Source: Hydractinia symbiolongicarpus (taxonomy: Eukaryota > Cnidaria > Hydrozoa > Anthoathecata > Hydractiniidae). Taken from it: a DNA stretch of 64,000 nucleotides. Below, piece by piece: positions 8,701-22,592 of the stretch. The stretch's first letter is position 1, and each line of letters begins with the position of its first letter. Where the stretch lies: assembly GCF_029227915.1 (NCBI RefSeq), contig NC_079883.1:9114001-9178000 (forward strand), read 5' to 3'. Under the pieces are notes generated by a model. The model saw only the letters and a program-made list of their open reading frames with translations. It had not been told where the DNA came from and ran no database searches. The position numbers were made by a program, and so were the translations under genes.

Positions 8701-9279
8701 TTTTAATGTTTTCTTACAACAATCCAACGATAAACGATGCTTGTTATCACAGTAGAAGTATACTAAACATTACCGTGTAAATGAGATATAATTTAAGACG
8801 GTGCGAAGTATGCGGACGTAAAAGTACCACTCCCGGGAATTGATTTGGCGCGAAAACAGAAATGTGTGTTTCTGTACATCGTATAATGTCCGTTTTGGGA
8901 GCCGCGACTATGCGAAAGCATGTTAATTTTTATTTGTAGCACGACGCAATAGTCTGAAAGAGAAGCTGCTGGAGTTTGAGGTCTTCAGCATTACATCTAC
9001 TCTGTTAATTTGGGCTTCTTCCGCGCCCGTGTTAGGATTTTCATAAAGCGTTCTTTGGTTTGCGTTGCGTATGTCGGCCTACATCATCGACACGGCCTGT
9101 TTCCGGCTATTAGGAGCAATTCATATATTGGGCACTGCGTTTCGACTTTTTTATTAGACCACAGTAAAAAAATTCACTCACAGAAGTCCCTTTCTTTCAT
9201 GGCTACAAACACGAAGAATTCTGTCGTAAGTAAAACGAATGCGCAAGCCAAAATAACGATGGGGCGAAGTCATAAGCAT

Positions 9280-9352
9280 CGCCCTGTGGCCCAATGGATA
9301 AGGCATCTGACTACGAATCAGGGGATTCCAGGTTCGACTCCTGGCAGGGTCG
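9280..9352 (+). tRNA. tRNA-Arg (ACG), left copy 2, C1 variant
   Basis: Identical to 3404-3476, including C at position 1 opposite C72. Confidence 0.95.
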
Positions 9353-9674
9353 CACTGTCGCATTTCGGCTGCATGGTCTACTGTGTAACGCGCGCGCACG
9401 TTCTGGCGTAATGCGTTGATAAACGGAATGTACGCAGTCATATTGGAAAGTAATATCACGCACTTAGTATCGTCGCCTTTGTTAGCATTCATGTAAGTTA
9501 CCATCCACTCGCTACAGTCGCTCTCCATCCTACGGCTAAATCAACAGCCGTGATTTTTACTATGTCGCCGTCCATCCGTACGCGGTGACAGTTGTAAGCT
9601 TTACAGTAACGTGACATGCTCCACAAGCAGTTACGGTGTGTGGACGATGCCTATCATGGCAACGCTTGTTCTTT

Positions 9675-9861
9675 ATCGCTTCTCGGCCTAATGGCTAAGA
9701 TCAAGTGTAGTATCTGTTCTTATCAGTTTAATATCTGGTAGGCCATTCTCTGAATGGTCAGTATATTAATCTGATTTTTGGCCTTGGGTCATGGAGGTGG
9801 ATTCATTCACGCCGTGACCACGGGTTGCCTTGGTGTTGCACTATTACCGATGGCGGCCTAC
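9675..9861 (+). ncRNA. U2: U2 snRNA, left copy 2
   Basis: Differs from 3799-3985 by T at 9859 in the last stem of stem-loop IV; this turns a G-C pair into G-U and should be tolerated. Confidence 0.95.
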
Positions 9862-10051
9862 ATAAGCAATAAAAGAATAATAGCAGTCCTCTTTCCGACG
9901 GCACTCTGCATAGTCTACGGCGGGAACAAAACGCGTACACTGGGGGAGAATACAGCCTATGCCCCGCGACACGGCAGTTTATAACACACTCAAGCCACAA
10001 GCATTAACAAACTTTGAAGGGTACCCTCATGCTACGGTGCAGTTCCAACTC

Positions 10052-10216
10052 ATACTTACCTGACGGGGAAGTAAAGACTGATCAATGAGGGTTTTCTTCC
10101 AGAGTGAGGCTCTTGCATTGCACTACGCTTGGGCTGACCTCTGCGATTACTGCAAACGTCAGTAACTCGACCGTACAATTTCTGGTAGTGGGGGCCTGCG
10201 TCCGCGCTCGCCCCCT
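10052..10216 (+). ncRNA. U1: U1 snRNA, left copy 2
   Basis: Same sequence as 4176-4340, with the same PSE-like element upstream. Confidence 0.96.
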
Positions 10217-10565
10217 CCTTAAGTCAAAATGAATGAGCTTAGAAAAGTTGCGCGGCCAAATGTCGGTGGTGACTTAAACGCTAAGGTAAAACCTCGCTTG
10301 GCTGTTACGAAACGTGATTGCGATATAAGTCCTCGGAAGGCGGCGGAATTTTATTTTATTTGCCATTCCGTCAGGGTTATTGGATGATCGGCAATAGATC
10401 GAGTTTGTATGCATTTGAAAGCTCTTTTTTCTCGTACTATCACCTGAAAATGTCGTAGGAAAATGTCATAGGAAACACTTTCAACAACCGCCACGTTCCT
10501 TAATTGTTATAACAAGAAATATATCACAGCACCATTGAAATGAAAAGGCAACAAATGAAAATGAA

Positions 10566-10685
10566 AAGCCTACGACACCGGGAGTTCCCAGGCGGTCCCC
10601 CATCCAAGTACTATCCCGGCCCGACGATGCTTAACTTCCGTGATCAGACGAGAACGGGTGTGTTCATCGTGGTATGGCCGTAGAC
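10566..10685 (-). rRNA. 5S rRNA, left copy 2
   Basis: Same sequence as 4690-4809, with the extra 22-bp T-rich segment beyond its terminator at 10530-10551. Confidence 0.97.
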
Positions 10686-10882
10686 ATTAGTAGGGGCAAA
10701 TACGTGCAATTTATTTTGACGTTGTGATCAAATTTTTTTATTTAATTTCTTTGAGTTACTTAGGACAAGGCGTATGCATGGATTATCTATTAGACTTTAA
10801 GGTTATAGTTTTGTGAAAAAAACAATGTTTTTTTAAAGATGTGTGGCTATAAAAATAGCCGTTGTTTTCTGAGTGTAGCGGT

Positions 10883-11263
10883 TTACTTCTTCTGTCCTTT
10901 GTCGTTCTTCTTTGGGAGTAAGACAGCTTGAATGTTTGGCAAAACACCACCAGCTGCAATGGTTACACCGCTCAAAAGTTTGTTTAATTCTTCATCATTA
11001 CGAACAGCCAATTGTAAATGTCTTGGAATAATCCTAGCTTTTTTGTTGTCTCTTGCTGCGTTACCAGCCAACTCCAATATCTCAGCAGATAAATATTCCA
11101 AGACGGCTGCTAAGTAAACTGGTGCTCCAGATCCAATTCGGTTAGCATAGTGCCCTCTACGAAGGAATCTATGCACTCTACCGACTGGAAATTGAAGTCC
11201 AGCTCTTGAGGATCTTGTCTTGGCTTTAGCCTTAGCTTTTCCACCTTTTCCACGTCCAGACAT
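10883..11263 (-). CDS. H2A: Histone H2A, left copy 2
   Basis: Same protein as at 5007-5387. The stem-loop is at 10845-10860 (minus strand). Confidence 0.98.
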   Translation of the reverse strand: MSGRGKGGKAKAKAKTRSSRAGLQFPVGRVHRFLRRGHYANRIGSGAPVYLAAVLEYLSAEILELAGNAARDNKKARIIPRHLQLAVRNDEELNKLLSGVTIAAGGVLPNIQAVLLPKKNDKGQKK

Positions 11264-11547
11264 AACTGCGATTTGATTTGTAAGTTAATACAAAAACGTA
11301 CGAATATTTAACGTAAGTGTTAACGAAATAAACTTTACTCGTTTTTTCATCATAAAAATAGGATCGAAATCATGTTTTTTTAACCAATCATAATTAAGTA
11401 TTAAACAAAAGATTTTTTTTTTAACCAATTAAATTGCGTATCGGCGTTTTCGGATCGAATTCGATCCGATTTTTTTACTTATAAACAAAAAGTTTTGACT
11501 TGCAGTTTAATGCTTATTTACAAGTTAAGTAGCAAAAATTTTTAACC

Positions 11548-11942
11548 ATGTCTGACGCAGCAGCTAAAGGAGGAAAACAGGCACCTAAAGTAGCCAAGAA
11601 AGGTGAAAAAAGAGCCGGCAAAAAAGGAGGAAAGATTGGTGGAACTGGTGAAAAGAAACGCAAGAGAAAGAGAAAGGAAAGTTATGCTATTTACATCTAC
11701 AATGTTTTGAAACAAGTTCACCCAGATGTCGGAGTTTCAAGCAAAGCTATGAGCATCATGAACTCATTTGTCAACGACATCTTTGAGCGCATTGCTTCCG
11801 AAGCTTCGCGTTTGGCTCTTCAAAACAAAAAGTCGACCATCTCTTCTCGTGAAATTCAAACCGCAGTACGTCTTCTCTTGCCTGGAGAACTTGCAAAACA
11901 CGCAGTCAGTGAAGGAACAAAAGCCGTCACAAAATACACAAG
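11548..11942 (+). CDS. H2B: Histone H2B, cut by the gap
   Basis: Residues 1-131 of 134 plus two bases of codon 132, then Ns. The break is an assembly limit, not a mutation; what is present matches the full copy. Confidence 0.95.
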
Positions 11943-12442
11943 NNNNNNNNNNNNNNNNNNNNNNNNNNNNNNNNNNNNNNNNNNNNNNNNNNNNNNNNNN
12001 NNNNNNNNNNNNNNNNNNNNNNNNNNNNNNNNNNNNNNNNNNNNNNNNNNNNNNNNNNNNNNNNNNNNNNNNNNNNNNNNNNNNNNNNNNNNNNNNNNNN
12101 NNNNNNNNNNNNNNNNNNNNNNNNNNNNNNNNNNNNNNNNNNNNNNNNNNNNNNNNNNNNNNNNNNNNNNNNNNNNNNNNNNNNNNNNNNNNNNNNNNNN
12201 NNNNNNNNNNNNNNNNNNNNNNNNNNNNNNNNNNNNNNNNNNNNNNNNNNNNNNNNNNNNNNNNNNNNNNNNNNNNNNNNNNNNNNNNNNNNNNNNNNNN
12301 NNNNNNNNNNNNNNNNNNNNNNNNNNNNNNNNNNNNNNNNNNNNNNNNNNNNNNNNNNNNNNNNNNNNNNNNNNNNNNNNNNNNNNNNNNNNNNNNNNNN
12401 NNNNNNNNNNNNNNNNNNNNNNNNNNNNNNNNNNNNNNNNNN
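11943..12442. other. Assembly gap (500 Ns)
   Basis: Exactly 500 Ns, a round number typical of a gap of unknown size. Both flanks end inside H2B genes that point at each other, so the array orientation flips here. The true sequence, length and orientation across the gap are unknown. Confidence 0.98.
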
Positions 12443-12587
12443 AAATAGCATAACTTTCCTTTCTCTTTCTCTTGCGTTTCTTTTCACCAGTTCCACCAAT
12501 CTTTCCTCCTTTTTTGCCGGCTCTTTTTTCACCTTTCTTGGCTACTTTAGGTGCCTGTTTTCCTCCTTTAGCTGCTGCGTCAGACAT
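12443..12587 (-). CDS. H2B: Histone H2B, 5' part only (gap edge)
   Basis: Residues 1-48 (to KESYAI) on the minus strand, then Ns. It faces the truncated plus-strand H2B on the other side of the gap. Confidence 0.94.
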
Positions 12588-12870
12588 GGTTAAAAATTTT
12601 TGCTACTTAACTTGTAAATAAGCATTAAACTGCAAGTCAAAACTTTTTGTTTATAAGTAAAAAAATCGGATCGAATTCGATCCGAAAACGCCGATACGCA
12701 ATTTAATTGGTTAAAAAAAAATCTTTTGTTTAATACTTAATTATGATTGGTTAAAAAAACATGATTTCGATCCTATTTTTATGATGAAAAAACGAGTAAA
12801 GTTTATTTCGTTAACACTTACGTTAAATATTCGTACGTTTTTGTATTAACTTACAAATCAAATCGCAGTT

Positions 12871-13251
12871 ATGTCTGGACGTGGAAAAGGTGGAAAAGCT
12901 AAGGCTAAAGCCAAGACAAGATCCTCAAGAGCTGGACTTCAATTTCCAGTCGGTAGAGTGCATAGATTCCTTCGTAGAGGGCACTATGCTAACCGAATTG
13001 GATCTGGAGCACCAGTTTACTTAGCAGCCGTCTTGGAATATTTATCTGCTGAGATATTGGAGTTGGCTGGTAACGCAGCAAGAGACAACAAAAAAGCTAG
13101 GATTATTCCAAGACATTTACAATTGGCTGTTCGTAATGATGAAGAATTAAACAAACTTTTGAGCGGTGTAACCATTGCAGCTGGTGGTGTTTTGCCAAAC
13201 ATTCAAGCTGTCTTACTCCCAAAGAAGAACGACAAAGGACAGAAGAAGTAA
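12871..13251 (+). CDS. H2A: Histone H2A, right copy 1
   Basis: Same protein as the left copies. Its stem-loop is at 13274-13289. The A-run in its promoter (12713-12721) is one base shorter than in other units. Confidence 0.98.
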   Translation: MSGRGKGGKAKAKAKTRSSRAGLQFPVGRVHRFLRRGHYANRIGSGAPVYLAAVLEYLSAEILELAGNAARDNKKARIIPRHLQLAVRNDEELNKLLSGVTIAAGGVLPNIQAVLLPKKNDKGQKK

Positions 13252-13448
13252 ACCGCTACACTCAGAAAACAACGGCTATTTTTATAGCCACACATCTTTA
13301 AAAAAACATTGTTTTTTTCACAAAACTATAACCTTAAAGTCTAATAGATAATCCATGCATACGCCTTGTCCTAAGTAACTCAAAGAAATTAAATAAAAAA
13401 ATTTGATCACAACGTCAAAATAAATTGCACGTATTTGCACCTACTAAT

Positions 13449-13568
13449 GTCTACGGCCATACCACGATGAACACACCCGTTCTCGTCTGATCACGGAAGT
13501 TAAGCATCGTCGGGCCGGGATAGTACTTGGATGGGGGACCGCCTGGGAACTCCCGGTGTCGTAGGCTT
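13449..13568 (+). rRNA. 5S rRNA, right copy 1
   Basis: Same gene as at 4690-4809, with TTTT terminators directly after it. The 22-bp downstream segment is absent, as in the whole right array. Confidence 0.97.
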
Positions 13569-13893
13569 TTCATTTTCATTTGCTGTGATATATTTCTTGT
13601 TATAACAATTAAGGAACGTGGCGGTTGTTGAAAGTGTTTCCTATGACATTTTCCTACGACATTTTCAGGTGATAGTACGAGAAAAAAGAGCTTTCAAATG
13701 CATACAAACTCGATCTATTGCGATCATCCAATAACCCTGACGGAATGGCAAATAAAATAAAATTCCGCCGCCTTCGAGGACTTATATCGCAATCACGTTT
13801 CGTAACAGCCAAGCGAGGTTTTACCTTAGCGTTTAAGTCACCACCGACATTTGGCCGCGCAACTTTTCTAAGCTCATTCATTTTGACTTAAGG

Positions 13894-14058
13894 AGGGGGC
13901 GAGCGCGGACGCAGGCCCCCACTACCAGAAATTGTACGGTCGAGTTACTGACGTTTGCAGTAATCGCAGAGGTCAGCCCAAGCGTAGTGCAATGCAAGAG
14001 CCTCACTCTGGAAGAAAACCCTCATTGATCAGTCTTTACTTCCCCGTCAGGTAAGTAT
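13894..14058 (-). ncRNA. U1: U1 snRNA, right copy 1
   Basis: Same U1 as at 4176-4340. The spacer to 5S is two bases shorter than in later units (a C missing near 13720 and another near 13775). Confidence 0.96.
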
Positions 14059-14248
14059 GAGTTGGAACTGCACCGTAGCATGAGGGTACCCTTCAAAGTT
14101 TGTTAATGCTTGTGGCTTGAGTGTGTTATAAACTGCCGTGTCGCGGGGCATAGGCTGTATTCTCCCCCAGTGTACGCGTTTTGTTCCCGCCGTAGACTAT
14201 GCAGAGTGCCGTCGGAAAGAGGACTGCTATTATTCTTTTATTGCTTAT

Positions 14249-14435
14249 GTGGGCCGCCATCGGTAATAGTGCAACACCAAGGCAACCCGTGGTCACGGCG
14301 TGAATGAATCCACCTCCATGACCCAAGGCCAAAAATCAGATTAATATACTGACCATTCAGAGAATGGCCTACCAGATATTAAACTGATAAGAACAGATAC
14401 TACACTTGATCTTAGCCATTAGGCCGAGAAGCGAT
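14249..14435 (-). ncRNA. U2: U2 snRNA, right copy 1
   Basis: Same U2 as at 3799-3985. Confidence 0.96.
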
Positions 14436-14757
14436 AAAGAACAAGCGTTGCCATGATAGGCATCGTCCACACACCGTAACTGCTTGTGGAGCATGTCACG
14501 TTACTGTAAAGCTTACAACTGTCACCGCGTACGGATGGACGGCGACATAGTAAAAATCACGGCTGTTGATTTAGCCGTAGGATGGAGAGCGACTGTAGCG
14601 AGTGGATGGTAACTTACATGAATGCTAACAAAGGCGACGATACTAAGTGCGTGATATTACTTTCCAATATGTCTGCGTACATTCCGTTTATCAACGCATT
14701 ACGCCAGAACGTGCGCGCGCGTTACACAGTAGACCATGCAGCCGAAATGCGACAGTG

Positions 14758-14831
14758 CGACCCCTGCCAGGAGTCGAACCTGGAATCCCCTGATTCGTAG
14801 TCAGATGCCTTATCCATTGGGCCACAGGGCC
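14758..14831 (-). tRNA. tRNA-Arg (ACG) with a one-base insertion in the acceptor stem
   Basis: 74 nt. It carries the G1 of the right array, but four C (14761-14764) stand where other copies have three, so the 3' acceptor strand has an extra G that disrupts the stem. Its unit has several other single-base indels, so a consensus error beside the gap is more likely than a real pseudogene. Confidence 0.75.
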
Positions 14832-15411
14832 ATGCTTATGACTTCGCCCCATCGTCATTTTGGCTTGCGCATTCGTTTTACTTACGACAGAATTCTTCGT
14901 GTTTTGTAGCCATGAAAGAAAGGGACTTCTGTGAGTGAATTTTTTTACTGTGGTCTAATAAAAAAGTCGAAACGCAGTGCCCAATATATGAATTGCTCCT
15001 AATAGCCGGAAACAGGCCGTGTCGATGATGTAGGCCGACATACGCAACGCAAACCAAAGAACGCTTTATGAAAATCCTAACACGAGCGCGGAAGAAGCCC
15101 AAATTAACAGACTAGATGTAATGCTGAAGACCTCAAACTCCAGCAGCTTCTCTTGCAGACTATTGCGTCGTACTACAAATAAAAATTAACATGCTTTCGC
15201 ATAGTCGCGGCACCCAAAACGGACATTATACGATGTACAGAAACACACATTTCTGTTTTCGCGCCAAATCAATTCCCGGGAGTGGTACTTTTACGTCCGC
15301 ATACTTCGCACCGTCTTAAATTATATCTCATTTACACGGTAATGTTTAGTATACTTCTACTGTGATAACAAGCATCGTTTATCGTTGGATTGTTGTAAGA
15401 AAACATTAAAA

Positions 15412-15963
15412 ATGAGTGAAGCAGCTTCTCCAAAGAAAATCGCACCCAAGAAGAAACCTGCTGCAAAGAAGACAGCTGATCACCCTAAATATGTGGACAT
15501 GATCAAGGCTGCTATCGCTACCCTAAAGGAACGCGGTGGTTCATCTCGCCAAGCTATTACAAAATATATTCATGCAAATTACAAAGTTGCTGAAAACTCA
15601 GATCATCATCTGAAAATGGCTCTTAAACGAGGAGTAACATCAGGCGATTTGATTCAAACTAAAGGCACTGGTGCTTCTGGATCATTCAAGCTAGGTCAGG
15701 TAAAAAAAGAAAAACCTAAGAAAAAGGCCGCAGCAAAAAAGCCAACGGCAAAGAAGCCTACTGCAAAGAAAAGTACACCAAAAAAGAAGCCAGCAAAGAA
15801 GAGCACGCCAAAGAAAGCAGCAAAGAAGCCTGCCACAAAGAAAGCCTCGGCTAAGAAACCAGCAGCTAAGAAACCCACAAAGAAGCCTGTTGCTAAAAAA
15901 CCTGCAGCAAAGAAGGTCAAAAAGACTCCCAAAAAGGCAGCAAAGAAGACCGCAAAAAAATAA
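15412..15963 (+). CDS. H1: Linker histone H1, right copy 1
   Basis: Same 183 residues as the left copies. The in-frame upstream triplet at 15385 is TTG, so the ATG at 15412 is the start. The stem-loop is at 15996-16011. Confidence 0.98.
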   Translation: MSEAASPKKIAPKKKPAAKKTADHPKYVDMIKAAIATLKERGGSSRQAITKYIHANYKVAENSDHHLKMALKRGVTSGDLIQTKGTGASGSFKLGQVKKEKPKKKAAAKKPTAKKPTAKKSTPKKKPAKKSTPKKAAKKPATKKASAKKPAAKKPTKKPVAKKPAAKKVKKTPKKAAKKTAKK

Positions 15964-16324
15964 TTTGTGTGTATCTGGCTATTACATTAACAAACGGCTA
16001 TTTTTATAGCCACACATTTACAAAAAAACATTATCTTGGTACAAAGTTAAACTTGTTTAAGTCACTTAAACAGTTAAAAAAGAGTAAATTTAAGATTAGA
16101 TTCCCTAAGTTTAAGTATTTTCGTTTTTAAATTTCTTATTTTCTTGCTTTTACTTTTCTTGCCCTTCATATTTTTAACATTGTCAAACTTTATGTAGCAT
16201 AAAATTTTTATGTAGCATAAAATTTAAACAGAAAGCAGGACAAAGTTTGATATAAAAAGCTAGCCGTAATATTTTTTATGGATGTGTGGCTATAAAAATA
16301 GCCGTTTTTTGTTTGGTAAGATGC

Positions 16325-16738
<414 letters not shown>

Positions 16739-17216
16739 TTAAGAAGTCGATGTAGTACGGATACACAAGACGGTCTAAAATGCACTATCGCGCCAAAGTT
16801 TTATTTCTCATATTGATTGACAGCTAAGGTTCAAAACAAACCATTTGATTGGTGCTAAGAAAGTAATTTCTGATTGGCTGCATAATGACATTACGCTCAT
16901 TACTTTAACATTTTTATAAAATCTGTGTTTTTTGGCTACGGGAAAACGGCTGTATCTTCTGATACACAAAAGCTTTTGACTTTTTTTTTTTTTAGTAAGT
17001 AGCAGAAGGTTTGGCGAATTCCAACGATGCCAAATTTATTGCCTTACTGAAACATTAAGACCACGAATTTTTAAAAAAACTACAGTTTTACTTAAAAAAA
17101 TGTACAAAATGTTCGGAACATTTTGTAATGACGCAACTCTATTGGTTAATTAGGGTGTTTCCACGAGCAGTAGGTAATTTTATGGCCTCTTTTTAAAGCT
17201 GTCTGAATTCTGTTAA

Positions 17217-17573
<357 letters not shown>

Positions 17574-18034
17574 GCGTTGTCATTGCTCAACAAAAACGGC
17601 TATTTTTATAGCCACAAATCTTTTAAAACATTACTTTGTGCACGCTTCCAAATTACACAATGTGTAAAGTCTTGTCACAGTTACATTTATTGCTATACGA
17701 TACTATGTCATATATGACACAAAAAAAATTTAGAAATACTTTGTAGGGTTAATTTGCCTGGGAGTGTTTCCGTGAAAAGCTGGGTTAAGTTAAATGTAAG
17801 CAATAACATGGATCAATGTACTTGTCTTTTCTGCAAGTACAGCTAATAATACGTATGAAAAGTGAAGCTAATCCACACACACATGGGGAAGTATTTTAAA
17901 TGTAGGCTAGTGTTCTTAAGCACATTATTTAGAAGTTTTATTAACTTCGGTTAACTTGTAGTGACGCCAAGTAAATGTTTTTTTTAAAGATGTGTGGTCT
18001 TAAAAAAGACCGTTTGTGTTTGGTAGACGTTGGT

Positions 18035-18439
18035 TTACTTGCTGCTTGTGTATTTTGTGACGGCTTTTGTTCCTTCACTGACTGCGTGTTTTGCAAGTTC
18101 TCCAGGCAAGAGAAGACGTACTGCGGTTTGAATTTCACGAGAAGAGATGGTCGACTTTTTGTTTTGAAGAGCCAAACGCGAAGCTTCGGAAGCAATGCGC
18201 TCAAAGATGTCGTTGACAAATGAGTTCATGATGCTCATAGCTTTGCTTGAAACTCCGACATCTGGGTGAACTTGTTTCAAAACATTGTAGATGTAAATAG
18301 CATAACTTTCCTTTCTCTTTCTCTTGCGTTTCTTTTCACCAGTTCCACCAATCTTTCCTCCTTTTTTGCCGGCTCTTTTTTCACCTTTCTTGGCTACTTT
18401 AGGTGCCTGTTTTCCTCCTTTAGCTGCTGCGTCAGACAT
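18035..18439 (-). CDS. H2B: Histone H2B, right copy 1
   Basis: First complete H2B of the right array, same protein. The GGTCTT-type stem-loop is at 17996-18011; the T-run beyond it (17978-17985) is one base longer than in later units. Confidence 0.99.
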   Translation of the reverse strand: MSDAAAKGGKQAPKVAKKGEKRAGKKGGKIGGTGEKKRKRKRKESYAIYIYNVLKQVHPDVGVSSKAMSIMNSFVNDIFERIASEASRLALQNKKSTISSREIQTAVRLLLPGELAKHAVSEGTKAVTKYTSSK

Positions 18440-18724
18440 GGTTAAAAATTTTTGCTACTTAACTTGTAAATAAGCATTAAACTGCAAGTCAAAACTTTTT
18501 GTTTATAAGTAAAAAAAATCGGATCGAATTCGATCCGAAAACGCCGATACGCAATTTAATTGGTTAAAAAAAAAATCTTTTGTTTAATACTTAATTATGA
18601 TTGGTTAAAAAAACATGATTTCGATCCTATTTTTATGATGAAAAAACGAGTAAAGTTTATTTCGTTAACACTTACGTTAAATATTCGTACGTTTTTGTAT
18701 TAACTTACAAATCAAATCGCAGTT

Positions 18725-19105
18725 ATGTCTGGACGTGGAAAAGGTGGAAAAGCTAAGGCTAAAGCCAAGACAAGATCCTCAAGAGCTGGACTTCAATTTC
18801 CAGTCGGTAGAGTGCATAGATTCCTTCGTAGAGGGCACTATGCTAACCGAATTGGATCTGGAGCACCAGTTTACTTAGCAGCCGTCTTGGAATATTTATC
18901 TGCTGAGATATTGGAGTTGGCTGGTAACGCAGCAAGAGACAACAAAAAAGCTAGGATTATTCCAAGACATTTACAATTGGCTGTTCGTAATGATGAAGAA
19001 TTAAACAAACTTTTGAGCGGTGTAACCATTGCAGCTGGTGGTGTTTTGCCAAACATTCAAGCTGTCTTACTCCCAAAGAAGAACGACAAAGGACAGAAGA
19101 AGTAA
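18725..19105 (+). CDS. H2A: Histone H2A, right copy 2
   Basis: Same protein; stem-loop at 19128-19143. The promoter A-run at 18511-18518 is one base longer than in later units. Confidence 0.98.
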   Translation: MSGRGKGGKAKAKAKTRSSRAGLQFPVGRVHRFLRRGHYANRIGSGAPVYLAAVLEYLSAEILELAGNAARDNKKARIIPRHLQLAVRNDEELNKLLSGVTIAAGGVLPNIQAVLLPKKNDKGQKK

Positions 19106-19302
19106 ACCGCTACACTCAGAAAACAACGGCTATTTTTATAGCCACACATCTTTAAAAAAACATTGTTTTTTTCACAAAACTATAACCTTAAAGTCTAATA
19201 GATAATCCATGCATACGCCTTGTCCTAAGTAACTCAAAGAAATTAAATAAAAAAATTTGATCACAACGTCAAAATAAATTGCACGTATTTGCACCTACTA
19301 AT

Positions 19303-19422
19303 GTCTACGGCCATACCACGATGAACACACCCGTTCTCGTCTGATCACGGAAGTTAAGCATCGTCGGGCCGGGATAGTACTTGGATGGGGGACCGCCTGG
19401 GAACTCCCGGTGTCGTAGGCTT
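19303..19422 (+). rRNA. 5S rRNA, right copy 2
   Basis: Same gene, 198 bp after H2A and followed by TTTT. Confidence 0.97.
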
Positions 19423-19749
19423 TTCATTTTCATTTGCTGTGATATATTTCTTGTTATAACAATTAAGGAACGTGGCGGTTGTTGAAAGTGTTTCCTATGA
19501 CATTTTCCTACGACATTTTCAGGTGATAGTACGAGAAAAAAGAGCTTTCAAATGCATACAAACTCGATCTATTGCCGATCATCCAATAACCCTGACGGAA
19601 TGGCAAATAAAATAAAATTCCGCCGCCTTCCGAGGACTTATATCGCAATCACGTTTCGTAACAGCCAAGCGAGGTTTTACCTTAGCGTTTAAGTCACCAC
19701 CGACATTTGGCCGCGCAACTTTTCTAAGCTCATTCATTTTGACTTAAGG

Positions 19750-19914
19750 AGGGGGCGAGCGCGGACGCAGGCCCCCACTACCAGAAATTGTACGGTCGAG
19801 TTACTGACGTTTGCAGTAATCGCAGAGGTCAGCCCAAGCGTAGTGCAATGCAAGAGCCTCACTCTGGAAGAAAACCCTCATTGATCAGTCTTTACTTCCC
19901 CGTCAGGTAAGTAT
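19750..19914 (-). ncRNA. U1: U1 snRNA, right copy 2
   Basis: Same U1; it begins ATACTTACCTG at 19914 on the minus strand. Confidence 0.96.
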
Positions 19915-20104
19915 GAGTTGGAACTGCACCGTAGCATGAGGGTACCCTTCAAAGTTTGTTAATGCTTGTGGCTTGAGTGTGTTATAAACTGCCGTGTCGC
20001 GGGGCATAGGCTGTATTCTCCCCCAGTGTACGCGTTTTGTTCCCGCCGTAGACTATGCAGAGTGCCGTCGGAAAGAGGACTGCTATTATTCTTTTATTGC
20101 TTAT

Positions 20105-20291
20105 GTGGGCCGCCATCGGTAATAGTGCAACACCAAGGCAACCCGTGGTCACGGCGTGAATGAATCCACCTCCATGACCCAAGGCCAAAAATCAGATTAA
20201 TATACTGACCATTCAGAGAATGGCCTACCAGATATTAAACTGATAAGAACAGATACTACACTTGATCTTAGCCATTAGGCCGAGAAGCGAT
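20105..20291 (-). ncRNA. U2: U2 snRNA, right copy 2
   Basis: Same U2; the 5' end is at 20291. Confidence 0.96.
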
Positions 20292-20613
20292 AAAGAACAA
20301 GCGTTGCCATGATAGGCATCGTCCACACACCGTAACTGCTTGTGGAGCATGTCACGTTACTGTAAAGCTTACAACTGTCACCGCGTACGGATGGACGGCG
20401 ACATAGTAAAAATCACGGCTGTTGATTTAGCCGTAGGATGGAGAGCGACTGTAGCGAGTGGATGGTAACTTACATGAATGCTAACAAAGGCGACGATACT
20501 AAGTGCGTGATATTACTTTCCAATATGTCTGCGTACATTCCGTTTATCAACGCATTACGCCAGAACGTGCGCGCGCGTTACACAGTAGACCATGCAGCCG
20601 AAATGCGACAGTG

Positions 20614-20686
20614 CGACCCTGCCAGGAGTCGAACCTGGAATCCCCTGATTCGTAGTCAGATGCCTTATCCATTGGGCCACAGGGCC
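20614..20686 (-). tRNA. tRNA-Arg (ACG), right type with G1
   Basis: First intact right-array copy. The acceptor GGCCCTG/CAGGGTC pairs at all seven positions (one G-U), unlike the left copies. The first T5 beyond it is at 20408-20412 (minus strand). Confidence 0.97.
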
Positions 20687-21265
20687 ATGCTTATGACTTC
20701 GCCCCATCGTCATTTTGGCTTGCGCATTCGTTTTACTTACGACAGAATTCTTCGTGTTTGTAGCCATGAAAGAAAGGGACTTCTGTGAGTGAATTTTTTT
20801 ACTGTGGTCTAATAAAAAAGTCGAAACGCAGTGCCCAATATATGAATTGCTCCTAATAGCCGGAAACAGGCCGTGTCGATGATGTAGGCCGACATACGCA
20901 ACGCAAACCAAAGAACGCTTTATGAAAATCCTAACACGAGCGCGGAAGAAGCCCAAATTAACAGACTAGATGTAATGCTGAAGACCTCAAACTCCAGCAG
21001 CTTCTCTTGCAGACTATTGCGTCGTACTACAAATAAAAATTAACATGCTTTCGCATAGTCGCGGCACCCAAAACGGACATTATACGATGTACAGAAACAC
21101 ACATTTCTGTTTTCGCGCCAAATCAATTCCCGGGAGTGGTACTTTTACGTCCGCATACTTCGCACCGTCTTAAATTATATCTCATTTACACGGTAATGTT
21201 TAGTATACTTCTACTGTGATAACAAGCATCGTTTATCGTTGGATTGTTGTAAGAAAACATTAAAA

Positions 21266-21817
21266 ATGAGTGAAGCAGCTTCTCCAAAGAAAATCGCACC
21301 CAAGAAGAAACCTGCTGCAAAGAAGACAGCTGATCACCCTAAATATGTGGACATGATCAAGGCTGCTATCGCTACCCTAAAGGAACGCGGTGGTTCATCT
21401 CGCCAAGCTATTACAAAATATATTCATGCAAATTACAAAGTTGCTGAAAACTCAGATCATCATCTGAAAATGGCTCTTAAACGAGGAGTAACATCAGGCG
21501 ATTTGATTCAAACTAAAGGCACTGGTGCTTCTGGATCATTCAAGCTAGGTCAGGTAAAAAAAGAAAAACCTAAGAAAAAGGCCGCAGCAAAAAAGCCAAC
21601 GGCAAAGAAGCCTACTGCAAAGAAAAGTACACCAAAAAAGAAGCCAGCAAAGAAGAGCACGCCAAAGAAAGCAGCAAAGAAGCCTGCCACAAAGAAAGCC
21701 TCGGCTAAGAAACCAGCAGCTAAGAAACCCACAAAGAAGCCTGTTGCTAAAAAACCTGCAGCAAAGAAGGTCAAAAAGACTCCCAAAAAGGCAGCAAAGA
21801 AGACCGCAAAAAAATAA
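21266..21817 (+). CDS. H1: Linker histone H1, right copy 2
   Basis: Same protein; stem-loop at 21850-21865. Confidence 0.98.
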   Translation: MSEAASPKKIAPKKKPAAKKTADHPKYVDMIKAAIATLKERGGSSRQAITKYIHANYKVAENSDHHLKMALKRGVTSGDLIQTKGTGASGSFKLGQVKKEKPKKKAAAKKPTAKKPTAKKSTPKKKPAKKSTPKKAAKKPATKKASAKKPAAKKPTKKPVAKKPAAKKVKKTPKKAAKKTAKK

Positions 21818-22178
21818 TTTGTGTGTATCTGGCTATTACATTAACAAACGGCTATTTTTATAGCCACACATTTACAAAAAAACATTATCTTGGTACAAAG
21901 TTAAACTTGTTTAAGTCACTTAAACAGTTAAAAAAGAGTAAATTTAAGATTAGATTCCCTAAGTTTAAGTATTTTCGTTTTTAAATTTCTTATTTTCTTG
22001 CTTTTACTTTTCTTGCCCTTCATATTTTTAACATTGTCAAACTTTATGTAGCATAAAATTTTTATGTAGCATAAAATTTAAACAGAAAGCAGGACAAAGT
22101 TTGATATAAAAAGCTAGCCGTAATATTTTTTATGGATGTGTGGCTATAAAAATAGCCGTTTTTTGTTTGGTAAGATGC

Positions 22179-22592
<414 letters not shown>

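Noticed and set aside
11548-12587. Long frames running through the N stretch
   Set aside because: Ns translate as unknown residues; only the H2B parts on each side are real.
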